A DNA stretch of 64,000 nucleotides, from the NCBI RefSeq assembly GCF_000304475.1, contig NC_018941.1, positions 806,001 through 870,000 on the forward strand, in the 5' to 3' direction. A program made the translations under genes and the position numbers. This document shows, one piece after another, positions 48,521-58,832 of this stretch. The notes under the pieces were generated by a model. That model saw nothing but the letters and a program-made list of their open reading frames with translations. It was not told the DNA's origin and did not search any database. Each line of letters starts with the position of its first letter. Within the stretch, counting starts at the first letter, position 1. The stretch comes from Kazachstania africana CBS 2517. Lineage: Eukaryota; Ascomycota; Saccharomycetes; Saccharomycetales; Saccharomycetaceae.

Positions 48521-49606
48521 ATGTCCTTACCAGCTACCTTTGACTTGACTCCAGAAGATGCCCAATTATTGTTGGCTGCCAACGCACACTTAGGTGCCAG
48601 AAACGTTCAAGTATGTTGAAAATAGGAATTAACCTAACTACTCAGATATGATGGAAGACCGAATGTTAGAAGATAAGAGTATTATAGGGAAATTATAAAC
48701 TACTGAAATCAAAAAAATAGAGTACCAACAAGTGATCATAACGACATTATATTATTAAATATAATTTGAAATATTACAAAGAAAATTTTGCCAAAGGATA
48801 TCAGTTGTCAATGGGAAATCGACTTAGTTATAATTGAAGATGAGAAACTTATAAGTTATCCAATCTAGAAACTTCCATCACGTAATTTCATTTCATAATC
48901 AGATTTACTAACAATATTTTTTTTATCATTTTAATAGGTTCACCAAGAACCATATGTTCACAGTGCTAGTCCAGATGGTGTTCACGTCATCAACATTGGT
49001 AAGACCTGGGAAAAATTAGTCTTAGCTGCCAGAATCATCGCTGCTATTCCAAACCCAGAAGATGTTGTTGCCATCTCTTCCAGAACCTACGGTCAAAGAG
49101 CTGTCTTAAAGTATGCTGCTCACACCGGTGCTACTCCAATTGCTGGTAGATTCACTCCAGGTTCTTTTACCAATTACATCACCCGTTCTTTCAAGGAACC
49201 AAGATTAGTTATTGTTACTGACCCAAGATCTGATGCTCAAGCTATCAAGGAAGCTTCTTATGTTAACATCCCAGTCATTGCTTTAACTGACTTAGACTCC
49301 CCATCTGAATACGTTGATGTTGCTATCCCATGTAACAACAGAGGTAAGCACTCTATTGGTTTAATCTGGTACTTATTAGCCAGAGAAGTCTTAAGATTAA
49401 GAGGTGCTTTAGTTGACAGAACCCAACCATGGTCTATCATGCCAGATTTATACTTCTACAGAAACCCAGAGGAAGTTGAACAACAAACCGCTGAAGAAGC
49501 TGCTCAATCTACTGCCACTGAAGAAGAAGCCAAGGAAGAAGTCACTGAAGAGCAAACTGGTGCCTCTGAATGGGCTGAAGAAAACGCTGATGCTGCCGAA
49601 TGGTAA
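48521..49606 (+). CDS. RPS0A: 40S ribosomal protein uS2 (Rps0), one intron
   Basis: Exon 1 is 48521-48610 (30 codons) and exon 2 is 48938-49606; together they encode 252 residues, the length of S. cerevisiae Rps0. Exon 1 gives [19 protein letters not shown] and exon 2 continues [17 protein letters not shown]. The body ([34 protein letters not shown]) is uS2, with an acidic C-terminus ending in EEW-type repeats. It is needed for 18S rRNA 3' processing and sits at the 40S mRNA region. Codon use is strongly biased to highly expressed codons. Synteny with YGR214W suggests the RPS0A copy. Confidence 0.97.
48611..48937 (+). other. RPS0 intron
   Basis: A 327-bp spliceosomal intron with 5' splice site GTATGT (48611-48616), branch site TACTAAC (48906-48912) and 3' splice site TAG ending at 48937. 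The branch A is 26 nt from the acceptor, with a T-rich tract between. Splicing joins the exons in phase after a complete codon. Confidence 0.97.
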
Positions 49607-50001
49607 GTTTGGTGACATTTACATTTAGTATATTAGTATAATCTTTTAAAAAAATAATCACGTTTTATAATTCACAACATTTTTCTTGTACGACCGTCTC
49701 ATCGTAAAAATGGCAGTTTTGTATAGTGATACAAGAATCTACGAGGTCTATGTATGAGATAATTGAAATCTGATATCCAAACGACTATGTACAGTGCAAT
49801 TTTTATTACTTGAAGACAATTCTATATCATACCGAATGTGCCTTCTATGCTTGTCAATTTTCGGCGTAAACTTTATATACACGATATAAAATAAAAAAAG
49901 TGAATCTAAAACATCTTGGAAGTTATTGAACAAGGAAAAAGTCATCACTCAACTTTACAATTGCCGAGAACATTTGCCATAGGCGATTCGTATAGCAGAA
50001 T
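49607..50001. other. RPS0-RSM27 intergenic region
   Basis: 395 bp with no gene or strong motif. It serves as RPS0 terminator and RSM27 promoter. Confidence 0.5.
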
Positions 50002-50325
50002 ATGAGTGTGCCGAAGAAGAGACTCTTTGAATTAAATCGACTTTCTGCCAAGATATTTGATCAGAATTTCAATCCACAAGGGTTAAGGACGGGTTCGAAA
50101 ATACTATCGAGCAGACTAAAAGGTCCAACAATAGCAAATTATTATGGTAATCCTGATTTTTTGAAATTTAAGAATTTGAAAACCCTTTTTCCGAACTATC
50201 AATTTGTTGATACAGATGAACTTTACAGACTATCAAAAGTGGAGGGTTTGAAGCGTCGTGGTAAGGGTCCCCCAAAAAAGACGAAATCAGGTTCTACCCT
50301 TTCGAAGCCAACGAAACATAAATAA
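50002..50325 (+). CDS. RSM27: Mitochondrial small-subunit ribosomal protein mS33 (Rsm27)
   Basis: Encodes 107 residues (S. cerevisiae Rsm27 is 110). It is a component of the mitochondrial small ribosomal subunit. The sequence is basic with the family segments [25 protein letters not shown] and a Lys-rich tail ([13 protein letters not shown]), which serves rRNA binding. The start [11 protein letters not shown] matches the family. Position matches YGR215W. It converges on GPI1 with a 96-bp gap. Confidence 0.93.
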   Translation: MSVPKKRLFELNRLSAKIFDQNFNPQGLRTGSKILSSRLKGPTIANYYGNPDFLKFKNLKTLFPNYQFVDTDELYRLSKVEGLKRRGKGPPKKTKSGSTLSKPTKHK

Positions 50326-50421
50326 TAATATTCTAACAGATTAATGCAATTAGGGCTTTGGCCCCGTAAATAATTGAAAAGATGTATGTATCATGTATAT
50401 AAAAAAAAGCGTATTCACATA

Positions 50422-52256
50422 CTAAGGGTTGGCTAGGGCATCTGAAAGCTTTGCATAGATGTCCCTGGCTTTGATAGGTCCATCAGGTAATGAAAAATAT
50501 AAAACATGGTAAAGCTTAGTCCTATTTAAAGTCAACGGAAGTCCTTTCAGTATCTGTCTTGCAGTGTAACTTGAAAAATAATTATACCTTATTTTACTCA
50601 TTAGAATGGAGTAAGGTCTAAACATTCTACTAATCTTCAGAGGATTGTTTTCTAATGTAAAAATGGTCAACCCTGGTTCAGTTCTATTCCAATTGATAGA
50701 GATTCCACCCGGTAATCGCTTAGGGTCCTTTATTCTCAACAGTAACGCAAACAATGGGAAGTGGTTAATTAAACCAATAATTGACTCGAGAAAAATCTCT
50801 ACACACATCGCCATAAGCCTGAGAATTGTGTAACAAATATAAAAGGCAAGAACAGTAGGCATTAAAAAGACCAAAATCAGAAAGAGTAATGTCCCCATAA
50901 GCAATTGATCAAGTTCGAAGAAATGGTGGTCAATTCTGTCACGTAGTACATTCCTTTTCTTGCCGCAGAAAAGATAAAATAGGCTTATCATACAATTAAG
51001 TTGCCAGTGATACAGTTTACCACTTATATGATAAAATAAATATAAGTGGAGAGAAAGAATAGAGAAAAAGTCCATAATTAGCGATAAACCAAATGATGCA
51101 CCGGATAAACACATAATCTGAGTAAGTAAAGAAAGAAACCAACTCAAATTGCTTTTATCCACAAAATATTTAGCAAATCCGTTGAATGTAAATTCAATAA
51201 TCCATAGAAACAGTTCACTGAGAAATGATGCAAGCTCTTCATTCAATTTAATACCGAACGGGTTGTTTGAAAGAAATATGGTAATCTTCTTTATAGAATC
51301 ATAGCAGCAGAACTGTATCGAGGACGCCACTATATTTACCAATTGATCGTGCTGGTCGTGTAAAATGGCACCAATTATCAGGCCAAACGACACGTCATTT
51401 ACTATCAGCCATATGGTATTGTATAATCTAATATAATCTGGGTAAAATTTGCACGGCAACTCGCTTCTCAAGCTTGCAGATGCTTCTGAATAGCTTCGAA
51501 ATCGAGGGAGTGCTTTTCTGATGGTAACATTTTTATTTATTTTTAAGTACTGGACTGGAAAGTATGCAATTTGTTGGCATCGAAGATCTATTTGCTGTAG
51601 TGTTGCAGATATTGTTACAATGGGGAAGTATGACCAATGCAGAAGAAGGTATATATTTTGTGCAATGAAGCATAGACTCATTAATAAATAGAACAGTAAC
51701 CTAGAAGTGACTCTTGAGAGAAAAGAATGTTGATAACATTTTAGTAGTATACTAAAGAGTTTTTCGGATAACCTATTTTCTCCAATAATAAGATGTGAAT
51801 ACTTCTCTGAAAATGCGTTTAAATGAGTGTAGTAGAGATTCAAAAGATTAATAGACTGCGGCAAATTCCCAGAAAAGTTAAAATAAGATTTATGATACAT
51901 TATTTTCTTCACATTATCTAAAGTGACCTTCTTAGAATTATGCAGCTCTTTTTCAGGTAGCGCCAGTGATATAGGATCCAGCGAAAAGAATTGCATAAGG
52001 TTCAACTTCGGTGCTTCAAATTCCAGTACATTACAGAACATTTGACTTAATATCCAACTCGAATCATGTTTTTTTTGCCTATTATTGTGTATGGAGCTTG
52101 CAATGATGCTCCTAGTTCTAATAAGTCCTTGCTAACGATTTCCAATACCATGTAGTCAGTACCTTGGAGTGAGACTGCAACTGCAACAATATCATCGGTT
52201 AAAATATTTTTCTCCTTTCTTCGAAGGTGTTTTGGCCAAAACAAATAGCTGCTCAT
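50422..52256 (-). CDS. GPI1: GPI-GlcNAc transferase subunit Gpi1, split by a frameshift
   Basis: A subunit of the ER GPI-GlcNAc transferase (first step of GPI-anchor synthesis), with several membrane segments from about residue 140 onward. The gene is in two frames. ATG at 52256 opens 69 codons (MSSYLFWPKHLRR...) that end at TAA 52047-52049. The remainder (from before 52041 to 50422; APKLNLMQFFSLDPISL) continues in the -1 frame. The frames meet at an A8 run (complement of 52069-52076) whose zero-frame reading is A AAA AAC (complement of 52068-52074). A -1 slip there gives 611 residues, against 609 in S. cerevisiae. It may be a sequencing error, a real mutation or programmed frameshifting. Synteny: YGR216C. 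Confidence 0.9.
52068..52074 (-). promoter_or_regulatory. A AAA AAC slippery heptamer in GPI1
   Basis: In the zero frame of the GPI1 5' part, codons AAA AAC follow an A, giving the canonical X XXY YYZ -1 frameshift heptamer. Slippage by -1 continues at codons CAT GAT TCG and enters the long 3' frame with no intervening stop. A homopolymer indel (8 instead of 9 A) is the rival explanation. Confidence 0.5.
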
Positions 52257-52637
52257 CCTAGCATTTATCCTTTGGATATGATGGTATCGAGTATATTCAG
52301 CTGTCTATTAATTTTCATCATACATGAACATATTCCGATATCACAATATTTCAAAAAAGTGACATTTGCGAAAATATATATAGTGATAAAACGAGAAGTT
52401 AAAACTCTCTAATACAAAGTTTTATATTGACAATTGTTTAAGGTGTTAGTTACGCCAACAACAGAAAGATTGAGCCATTACATAATAAGTGTGCATTAAA
52501 CTGGTTCTTCCGCATTAGAAGGCGTGTCGAACAAGGTTAACTTTCCAGCTCGAGCGATTTTGAGAATTTGTCGTACGTCAAATCTAAGTCTATCATTTGA
52601 TATTATTATTGCAGAAGCCATTAGAACAATATAGGAA
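52257..52637. other. Divergent GPI1-CCH1 promoter region
   Basis: 381 bp with no gene or assigned motif. Confidence 0.5.
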
Positions 52638-55600
52638 ATGGATTCTGATAACAGAAAGCTTACTGCGCCTTTTGAACCCGTAAGGAATCCTTTTATTACG
52701 GACGATGAGGAACCTTACGAGGACACCAGAAATAGAAATGTAGTTCCACCATCACTACATATATCCCCTCCTCAGTCCGAGGCAGAGGACACATCAGAGA
52801 GTACTGAAGAAGAAGTTGAAGGTAATCGGCTGAGGCTGGCCGATCTTTTCAAAGTACGTAGGGCAGAAGCAAATGGAGGTAAACGTCCAAAATTGTCACT
52901 CAAAACATCTTTGAGCGATGACGACATTGAAGATAAAACCTCTAATAGTATACCACCTGCACGTTCTATGCTATCAACACCCTCTGTTGGTGGAAGGCGC
53001 AGAAGATCCAGTGCTAGTACAGATCAATCAAAAAGTAGGTCATCAAGTGCAAGTAGTAAGGATAGGGTTCCAAAATCTGCCAGGGTGCTATCTTTCGTGG
53101 CAGCTGATGATATGGACGATTTTAAGATTTTACAAGAAGGTTTTGAAGGTGCTAATAATGAGGCAGGTCAGAGCTGGTTGCCACCTTTAACTTCGAATGA
53201 TGAATCCAAACTGCCCAAAACGCCAGCTGATCAAACCTCCTTTGAAGGAATATTTCTGCATTCTAAGTCATCTCAGAAATCGACCTCCAGAGAAAGGACG
53301 CCTGAACCAGGCCCTAGCGATTATTCAAGACTTTCTCCTTTAAAAAATGCATCCGATACAAAAAGCTACCTCGGAACCAAAAGGAACGACATTTCTAAAG
53401 AAGATCTACATGTAGAACAGACAGAATTGATCAATGAACATATTTCTCCAATTTCAGTAGAATTGCCTGATTTCAATGTACTTCCTGGTAAAACGTCTAC
53501 AAGACCTTTAAAATTGTACGGTAACTCCCTAGGTTTATTCCCTCCAACTTCTGGACTACGTGTAAAATTCGCCAAAATCCATCTTCATGAAAGCTATCGA
53601 GCTTTTTACGTTGTACTCCTAGCTTTTTTTACCGTGTTGCTCGCTCATACAACGTACCATCCTTCCAATATCAATTTCCTTTATAGATTCCATACTTGGT
53701 CTGACTACGTTAATTTTACCCTTTTTATATTCTTTACAATCCATGATCTGACAAAAATAATAGCATTTGGCTTTTGGGATGACTCTCAAATGTTTCGAGC
53801 AACCGGTCGTAAATACAAAACACTAGTAGAAAGGTTTGGAATAGAGAAACTATATAAATCACTGAGAGCTAAGTATGGCTCAAAAATTGTTGACTCCATT
53901 TTTCCCTTTAAAGTTGTGTTGCATCATGAGACCGACAAAGAATACTCTCTCAGGAGTTCCGTCACAGATATTGACATGTTGCAGCCTAAAATTGAGTATA
54001 GGGATATGCCCAGAGCTTTTTCGCGTTCTTCTTGGAATAGAATTGACTTGATGTCTACTATATGTTTTTGGATTGGTATGTTCTTTTCAATAAAGGATTA
54101 TGATGATAAAGTCGGTATAAGAATTTTCAAGCCTCTGGCTGTTTTCCGGATTTTGAGATTGGTCAATACAGACACCGGTATTTCATCTATATTAAGGGCA
54201 TTAAAATACGGTATTCCTCAACTTGTCAATGTTGGATGGATGCTAGTTTATTTCTGGGTATTTTTTGGTATTTTGGGAGTTCAGATATTTCAAGGTTCCC
54301 TCAGAAGGCAATGTGTTTGGATAAATCCTGATGACCCAAACGACACATATCAATACGATATGCAATTTTGCGGGGGATATCTTGAACCTGTGACAGGCGC
54401 AAGGATGAATTATGTTTTCCATGATGGTAAAGATGGTATGGCTTCAAAGGGCTTTTTATGCCCCCAATATTCCAAGTGTATCTCTAATGCAAATCCTTAT
54501 AACGGTAGAGTTAGCTTTGATAATATTGTGAACTCTATGGAATTGGTGTTTATAGTTATGAGTGCAAACACTTTCACAGATATTATGTATTATACCATGG
54601 ATTCAGATGAAATGCCGGCCTGCTTGTTCTTTATTGTTTCCATTTTTGTTTTGACTATTTGGATGATGAATCTTCTCATTGCAGTTCTTGTTTCTTCCTT
54701 CGAAATGGCAAACGAAAAGTTTAAAAAGGAAAGGCTAGAGGCTCATTCTAACGAAAGTTGGCCCGTACGGTTGTCAGTTGGATATTGGAAATTTTTCAAG
54801 GTAAAGGCCTCAGTGACCAAATTCCCAAATTGGGCGGCAAAAGGACTCTCTGTTTATGCTAAAACTGAATGGGTTTTCGTTGCCTTAATTTTAGCTGATT
54901 TAATTTTCAGATGTGTGATAAATGCAGAAAGTTCTGATGACACTCTCAAAAGGCTTTTCAGGCTCGATAAATCCATCTCTGCCGTTTTACTCGTTGAATC
55001 ACTTATCAGATTTTTTCTTCATATTCCAAATCTTTGGAAGTTTTTGACAAAGCCAGGATATATATATGACCTGATTGTTTCAATTATTACACTCATTATC
55101 AGCACGTTAGCAGATAAAGGAAAATTGGGGCATATTTACTTTTGGCTTTCCGTTTTTCAAATTAGCCGTTTTTATAGAGTTGTTTTGGTTATTCCATTAA
55201 CTAGAAAGCTATGGACAATGGTGTTAAAGAACGGTGTTATGATATGGAATCTAACATCTTTTTACTTTTTCTTTATTTTTTTAGCAGCAATCATTTTGTC
55301 TGTATACTTTGAGGGAGTGGTTCCATCCAGTGAAGTATCTGATTATCCGTTTGCAATGTACTCACTTCCTAATTCTTTTCTCTCTTTATTTACAATTGCT
55401 TCAACTGAAAACTGGACCAATGTACTCTATGTCCTGCAAGATTATTCGCCAAATATCTCTTCTGCATTTTTTTGCTCAGTTCTACTCATTATGTGGTTTA
55501 TACTTTCAAACTCTGTCATCCTAAATATTTTCATTGCACTGATCTCAGATAGCATGGATGTTGACGAGAATGAAAAGAGATACATGCAAATAAAGCATTA

Positions 55601-58600
55601 TTTGAAATATGTCTATCCTCAAAAAATACAAGACTATACGCATGCCACTCTCCTCCAGAGAATAAGAAAGAAGTTTTTTAGGAAGCCAAATCAAGAGGAC
55701 TCAAGGGACTTTAAACAATTTTTGATGAGAGGAACAGCTATCATGAACATTGCCCATAATATGGGCGGAGACTTGGCGACTGAGTTTAACGACACATCTG
55801 GCGAAAGGATAAACGCTGCGAATAATTGGATTAATCGAATTATTACAGGGCTTTTCTCCCTTAACAGGTTGAGAATGTTCTCTGAAAATCCTTTCTACAA
55901 AAAACCAGAAGTTATTTTCACAGAAATAAACGATCAGAATGGAAAGTCGTTCGTATTACAGCTGAACGAATTTGAAGAGGAAAAACTGAATTACCTTGAT
56001 AAACATCCATCGTTCAACTACTCTTATTACATTTTTTCCCCAAAACATAGATTCCGTAAGTTATGTCAACGATTGGTGGCTCCAAGTACAGGGAAGAGAA
56101 CTGACGGTAGACACTTTTACGAGGATGACACAGATGCGTATGATAAAAGGCATTATTTTAATAGAATTGAAAGGGACTTTTTTGTTTTTATTTATGCAGC
56201 TGTCACTTTGTTACTCGTTGTCTGTTCCTGTTATGTGACGCCCCTTTACAAAATGAAGGAAAACATTGAAACATTCGATTGGCCTTTTTATCTTGACATA
56301 ACGTTTATTTCGATGTTTACCCTTGAATTTATTGTCAAAACGATAGCAGACGGTTTTATATATTCTCCCAATGCATATGTTAGAAACCCGTGGAATTGTA
56401 TAGACCTTGTTGTGCTTGTATCTATGTTCATTTATTTGGTGGCATACTTAGAAAACAATGGCAACATATCCAGAATTTTTAAAGGACTGTCAGCATTAAG
56501 AGCGCTAAGATGTTTAACCATAAGTAATACCGCGAGACAAACATTCAACTTAGTTCTTTTTGATGGAATAAAGAATATTTGCGAAGCTGCTTTGATTTGT
56601 TTTAGCTTATTGTTTCCATTTGCTGTATGGGGATTGGGCCTCTTTAGAGGACGTCTGAGCACATGTAACGATTCAGATCTGTCGAAGGCTGAATGTTTTA
56701 ATGAATTTACAAATACTGTTTTCAATAGAGATATCATGATGCCCAGAGTGTACAGTCAGCCCTACTTACATTTTGACAGTTTTTCGAAAAGTTTCAAGTC
56801 TCTTTACGAGATCATCTCGTTGGAAGGATGGGTAGATCTGCTAAGTAATCTGATGAACAGTACAGGAGTAGGAACTCCCGCTTCCGACCTCGCTACTCCT
56901 AGTAATGCTGTCTTTCTGATTCTCTTCAACTTTTTGAGTATGGTGTTCATTTTAAATCTCTTTGTGTCTTTTATTATAAATAACCATAAGAGAACGACTG
57001 GAAGCGCTTATCACACAGTAGAGGAAAAGTCGTGGTTAGAATCGGTGAAGCTATTATCTCAAGCAAAACAGAGGGTGAGGCCGAGCTTGATGGAACTTCC
57101 AAAATCAAGGCAATTTTTTTATCAACTTGCGGTCGAGAAGAATAATTTCTATTATGCAACTCTGCTGCAAATAGTGCTGTATATTCACATTGTTATGTTG
57201 TTGAGTTTATCGTACAGCGAGACCGGTACTTCATTAGGATACGATGAAAAGTATTTCATGTTTTCTACGTCGGTATTTATGCTTCAAGAGGTGTTTTATA
57301 TTTATGGAGAAAGTTTACCTTTGTACTTGAGTCAGAAATGGAATGTATCCCGATTTATCTTTATTTGTACTTCATTTATTTTGACAATCCTGGGCCTTAA
57401 TATTCCTCTCGAGTATGCCTGGTTTCACAATGTTAACGATTTTTTCCACTTGGCATATTTTCTTTTTATTATACCACAGAATGACACTTTAAGTGAGCTT
57501 CTAGAAACCGCAATGGCAAGTTTACCTCCTATTCTCTCACTTACGTATACATGGGCTATTTTATTTCTAGTTTATGCTATTGCACTAAATCAAATTTTCG
57601 GATTGACTAGGCTTGGCCCAAACACTACTGATAATATTAATTTCAGAACGGTTATCAAAAGTTTAATAGTTCTTTTCAGATGCAGTTTCGGTGAAGGGTG
57701 GAATTATATTATGGATGATTTAACAGTTTCAAAGCCTTTCTGTTATTATGGAGAATCTGGTTATGGTGACTGCGGATCAAATACCTATGCGTATTTATTA
57801 ATGATGTCATGGAATGTTTTATCGATGTACATTTTTATCAACCTGTTCATTTCCCTAGTTATTGGGAACTTCAGTTATGTATATAGGCGAAGTACTTCTC
57901 ATTTTGCTGTTAATAGGATGGAAATTAGAAAATATGTTAACGCATGGTCCAAATTTGATTCTGATGGTACAGGTGAGATAGAATTTTCCTATTTGCCGAA
58001 GTTAATGCATTCTTTTGATGGTACTTTTTCATTCAAAATTTGGGAAGGTAGATTAAGCGTTAAAAACTTGGTAAAAAATTACATGACAGTGAATCCAGAC
58101 GATCCCTATGATGTTAAGGTTGATTTGGAAGGTTTAAATAGGGAGCTTGACACTGTGGATAAGGCAAAGATTATTCAAAGGAAGTTGCAATATAGACGTT
58201 TCGTTCAAGAGGTTCATCATACAAATTCATATCGTGGTGCAATAAAGTTCGGTAATTTACTTCAATTAATACCATTATACACAAGTTACAACCCTCGAGA
58301 GTGTTTAGGAATTGATGAGTATGTCCGCTATTTGTATAATTTGGGTAAAGTTGATAAATTCTTGGACAATCAAAGAAATGTTGACGTACTGGATATGGTT
58401 GTTACGAGATGGAAATACCATCTAAGAAACAAGAGAAGAGACTTGGATGAAGATCTTATTTTCTCTCAAGAACTGCAAGTTTTGCATAATTCCGATTCAG
58501 AAGATTCAGTTGATATTTATCCATTGTCTACACCAAGAATGGATTTTGGTGTCGATAACTTTTTATGGTCACCGGGTCTCAAAAGAGACGGAAACAACAA

Positions 58601-58604
58601 ATAA
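52638..58604 (+). CDS. CCH1: Voltage-gated high-affinity calcium channel Cch1
   Basis: Encodes 1988 residues (S. cerevisiae Cch1 is 2039). It is the pore subunit for Ca2+ influx at the plasma membrane, working with Mid1 and Ecm7 during stress and mating. A long Ser-rich cytosolic N-terminus (about 1-310) precedes four repeats of six membrane segments. Selectivity-filter positions read Asn644 (repeat I), Glu924 (II), Glu1396 (III) and Glu1686 (IV). This N/E/E/E set replaces animal E/E/E/E. After repeat IV there is an EF-hand-like loop DSDGTGEIEFSY near 1774 with Tyr at position 12 in place of the usual acid. The C-terminal tail is acidic then basic. Position matches YGR217W. Confidence 0.96.
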   Translation: MDSDNRKLTAPFEPVRNPFITDDEEPYEDTRNRNVVPPSLHISPPQSEAEDTSESTEEEVEGNRLRLADLFKVRRAEANGGKRPKLSLKTSLSDDDIEDKTSNSIPPARSMLSTPSVGGRRRRSSASTDQSKSRSSSASSKDRVPKSARVLSFVAADDMDDFKILQEGFEGANNEAGQSWLPPLTSNDESKLPKTPADQTSFEGIFLHSKSSQKSTSRERTPEPGPSDYSRLSPLKNASDTKSYLGTKRNDISKEDLHVEQTELINEHISPISVELPDFNVLPGKTSTRPLKLYGNSLGLFPPTSGLRVKFAKIHLHESYRAFYVVLLAFFTVLLAHTTYHPSNINFLYRFHTWSDYVNFTLFIFFTIHDLTKIIAFGFWDDSQMFRATGRKYKTLVERFGIEKLYKSLRAKYGSKIVDSIFPFKVVLHHETDKEYSLRSSVTDIDMLQPKIEYRDMPRAFSRSSWNRIDLMSTICFWIGMFFSIKDYDDKVGIRIFKPLAVFRILRLVNTDTGISSILRALKYGIPQLVNVGWMLVYFWVFFGILGVQIFQGSLRRQCVWINPDDPNDTYQYDMQFCGGYLEPVTGARMNYVFHDGKDGMASKGFLCPQYSKCISNANPYNGRVSFDNIVNSMELVFIVMSANTFTDIMYYTMDSDEMPACLFFIVSIFVLTIWMMNLLIAVLVSSFEMANEKFKKERLEAHSNESWPVRLSVGYWKFFKVKASVTKFPNWAAKGLSVYAKTEWVFVALILADLIFRCVINAESSDDTLKRLFRLDKSISAVLLVESLIRFFLHIPNLWKFLTKPGYIYDLIVSIITLIISTLADKGKLGHIYFWLSVFQISRFYRVVLVIPLTRKLWTMVLKNGVMIWNLTSFYFFFIFLAAIILSVYFEGVVPSSEVSDYPFAMYSLPNSFLSLFTIASTENWTNVLYVLQDYSPNISSAFFCSVLLIMWFILSNSVILNIFIALISDSMDVDENEKRYMQIKHYLKYVYPQKIQDYTHATLLQRIRKKFFRKPNQEDSRDFKQFLMRGTAIMNIAHNMGGDLATEFNDTSGERINAANNWINRIITGLFSLNRLRMFSENPFYKKPEVIFTEINDQNGKSFVLQLNEFEEEKLNYLDKHPSFNYSYYIFSPKHRFRKLCQRLVAPSTGKRTDGRHFYEDDTDAYDKRHYFNRIERDFFVFIYAAVTLLLVVCSCYVTPLYKMKENIETFDWPFYLDITFISMFTLEFIVKTIADGFIYSPNAYVRNPWNCIDLVVLVSMFIYLVAYLENNGNISRIFKGLSALRALRCLTISNTARQTFNLVLFDGIKNICEAALICFSLLFPFAVWGLGLFRGRLSTCNDSDLSKAECFNEFTNTVFNRDIMMPRVYSQPYLHFDSFSKSFKSLYEIISLEGWVDLLSNLMNSTGVGTPASDLATPSNAVFLILFNFLSMVFILNLFVSFIINNHKRTTGSAYHTVEEKSWLESVKLLSQAKQRVRPSLMELPKSRQFFYQLAVEKNNFYYATLLQIVLYIHIVMLLSLSYSETGTSLGYDEKYFMFSTSVFMLQEVFYIYGESLPLYLSQKWNVSRFIFICTSFILTILGLNIPLEYAWFHNVNDFFHLAYFLFIIPQNDTLSELLETAMASLPPILSLTYTWAILFLVYAIALNQIFGLTRLGPNTTDNINFRTVIKSLIVLFRCSFGEGWNYIMDDLTVSKPFCYYGESGYGDCGSNTYAYLLMMSWNVLSMYIFINLFISLVIGNFSYVYRRSTSHFAVNRMEIRKYVNAWSKFDSDGTGEIEFSYLPKLMHSFDGTFSFKIWEGRLSVKNLVKNYMTVNPDDPYDVKVDLEGLNRELDTVDKAKIIQRKLQYRRFVQEVHHTNSYRGAIKFGNLLQLIPLYTSYNPRECLGIDEYVRYLYNLGKVDKFLDNQRNVDVLDMVVTRWKYHLRNKRRDLDEDLIFSQELQVLHNSDSEDSVDIYPLSTPRMDFGVDNFLWSPGLKRDGNNK

Positions 58605-58761
58605 GAACCGTACATTTCATGAAAAACTTTACAAAGTTCAGACATATATTACATAATTCAATATATTCATACTAACAGCATGATGGTCCCTTGTTCCCTC
58701 GTTGTTGCGAGGAATAAAAATCAGAGAGACTATTGTTTGTAGCAAAAAGTTAAAAATTATT

Positions 58762-58832
58762 TGCGCAAGCCCGGAATCGAACCGGGGGCCCAACGATGGC
58801 AACGTTGGATTTTACCACTAAACCACTTGCGC
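58762..58832 (-). tRNA. tRNA-Gly(GCC)
   Basis: A 71-nt intronless tRNA on the minus strand. The acceptor stem GCGCAAG pairs with CTTGCGC, with discriminator A at 58762. The T arm contains GGTTCGATTCC. The anticodon stem CAACG/CGTTG closes loop TTGCCAT with anticodon GCC. It lies 157 bp downstream of CCH1. Confidence 0.97.

Noticed and set aside
48640..48706. C/D-box snoRNA inside the RPS0 intron (ATGATGG and CTGA)
   Set aside because: The C box is imperfect, there is no terminal stem and no clear guide complementarity was seen.
52047..52256. A separate 69-residue gene upstream of GPI1
   Set aside because: Its sequence matches the N-terminus of Gpi1 (YLFWP...), and the rest of Gpi1 continues immediately in the next frame.
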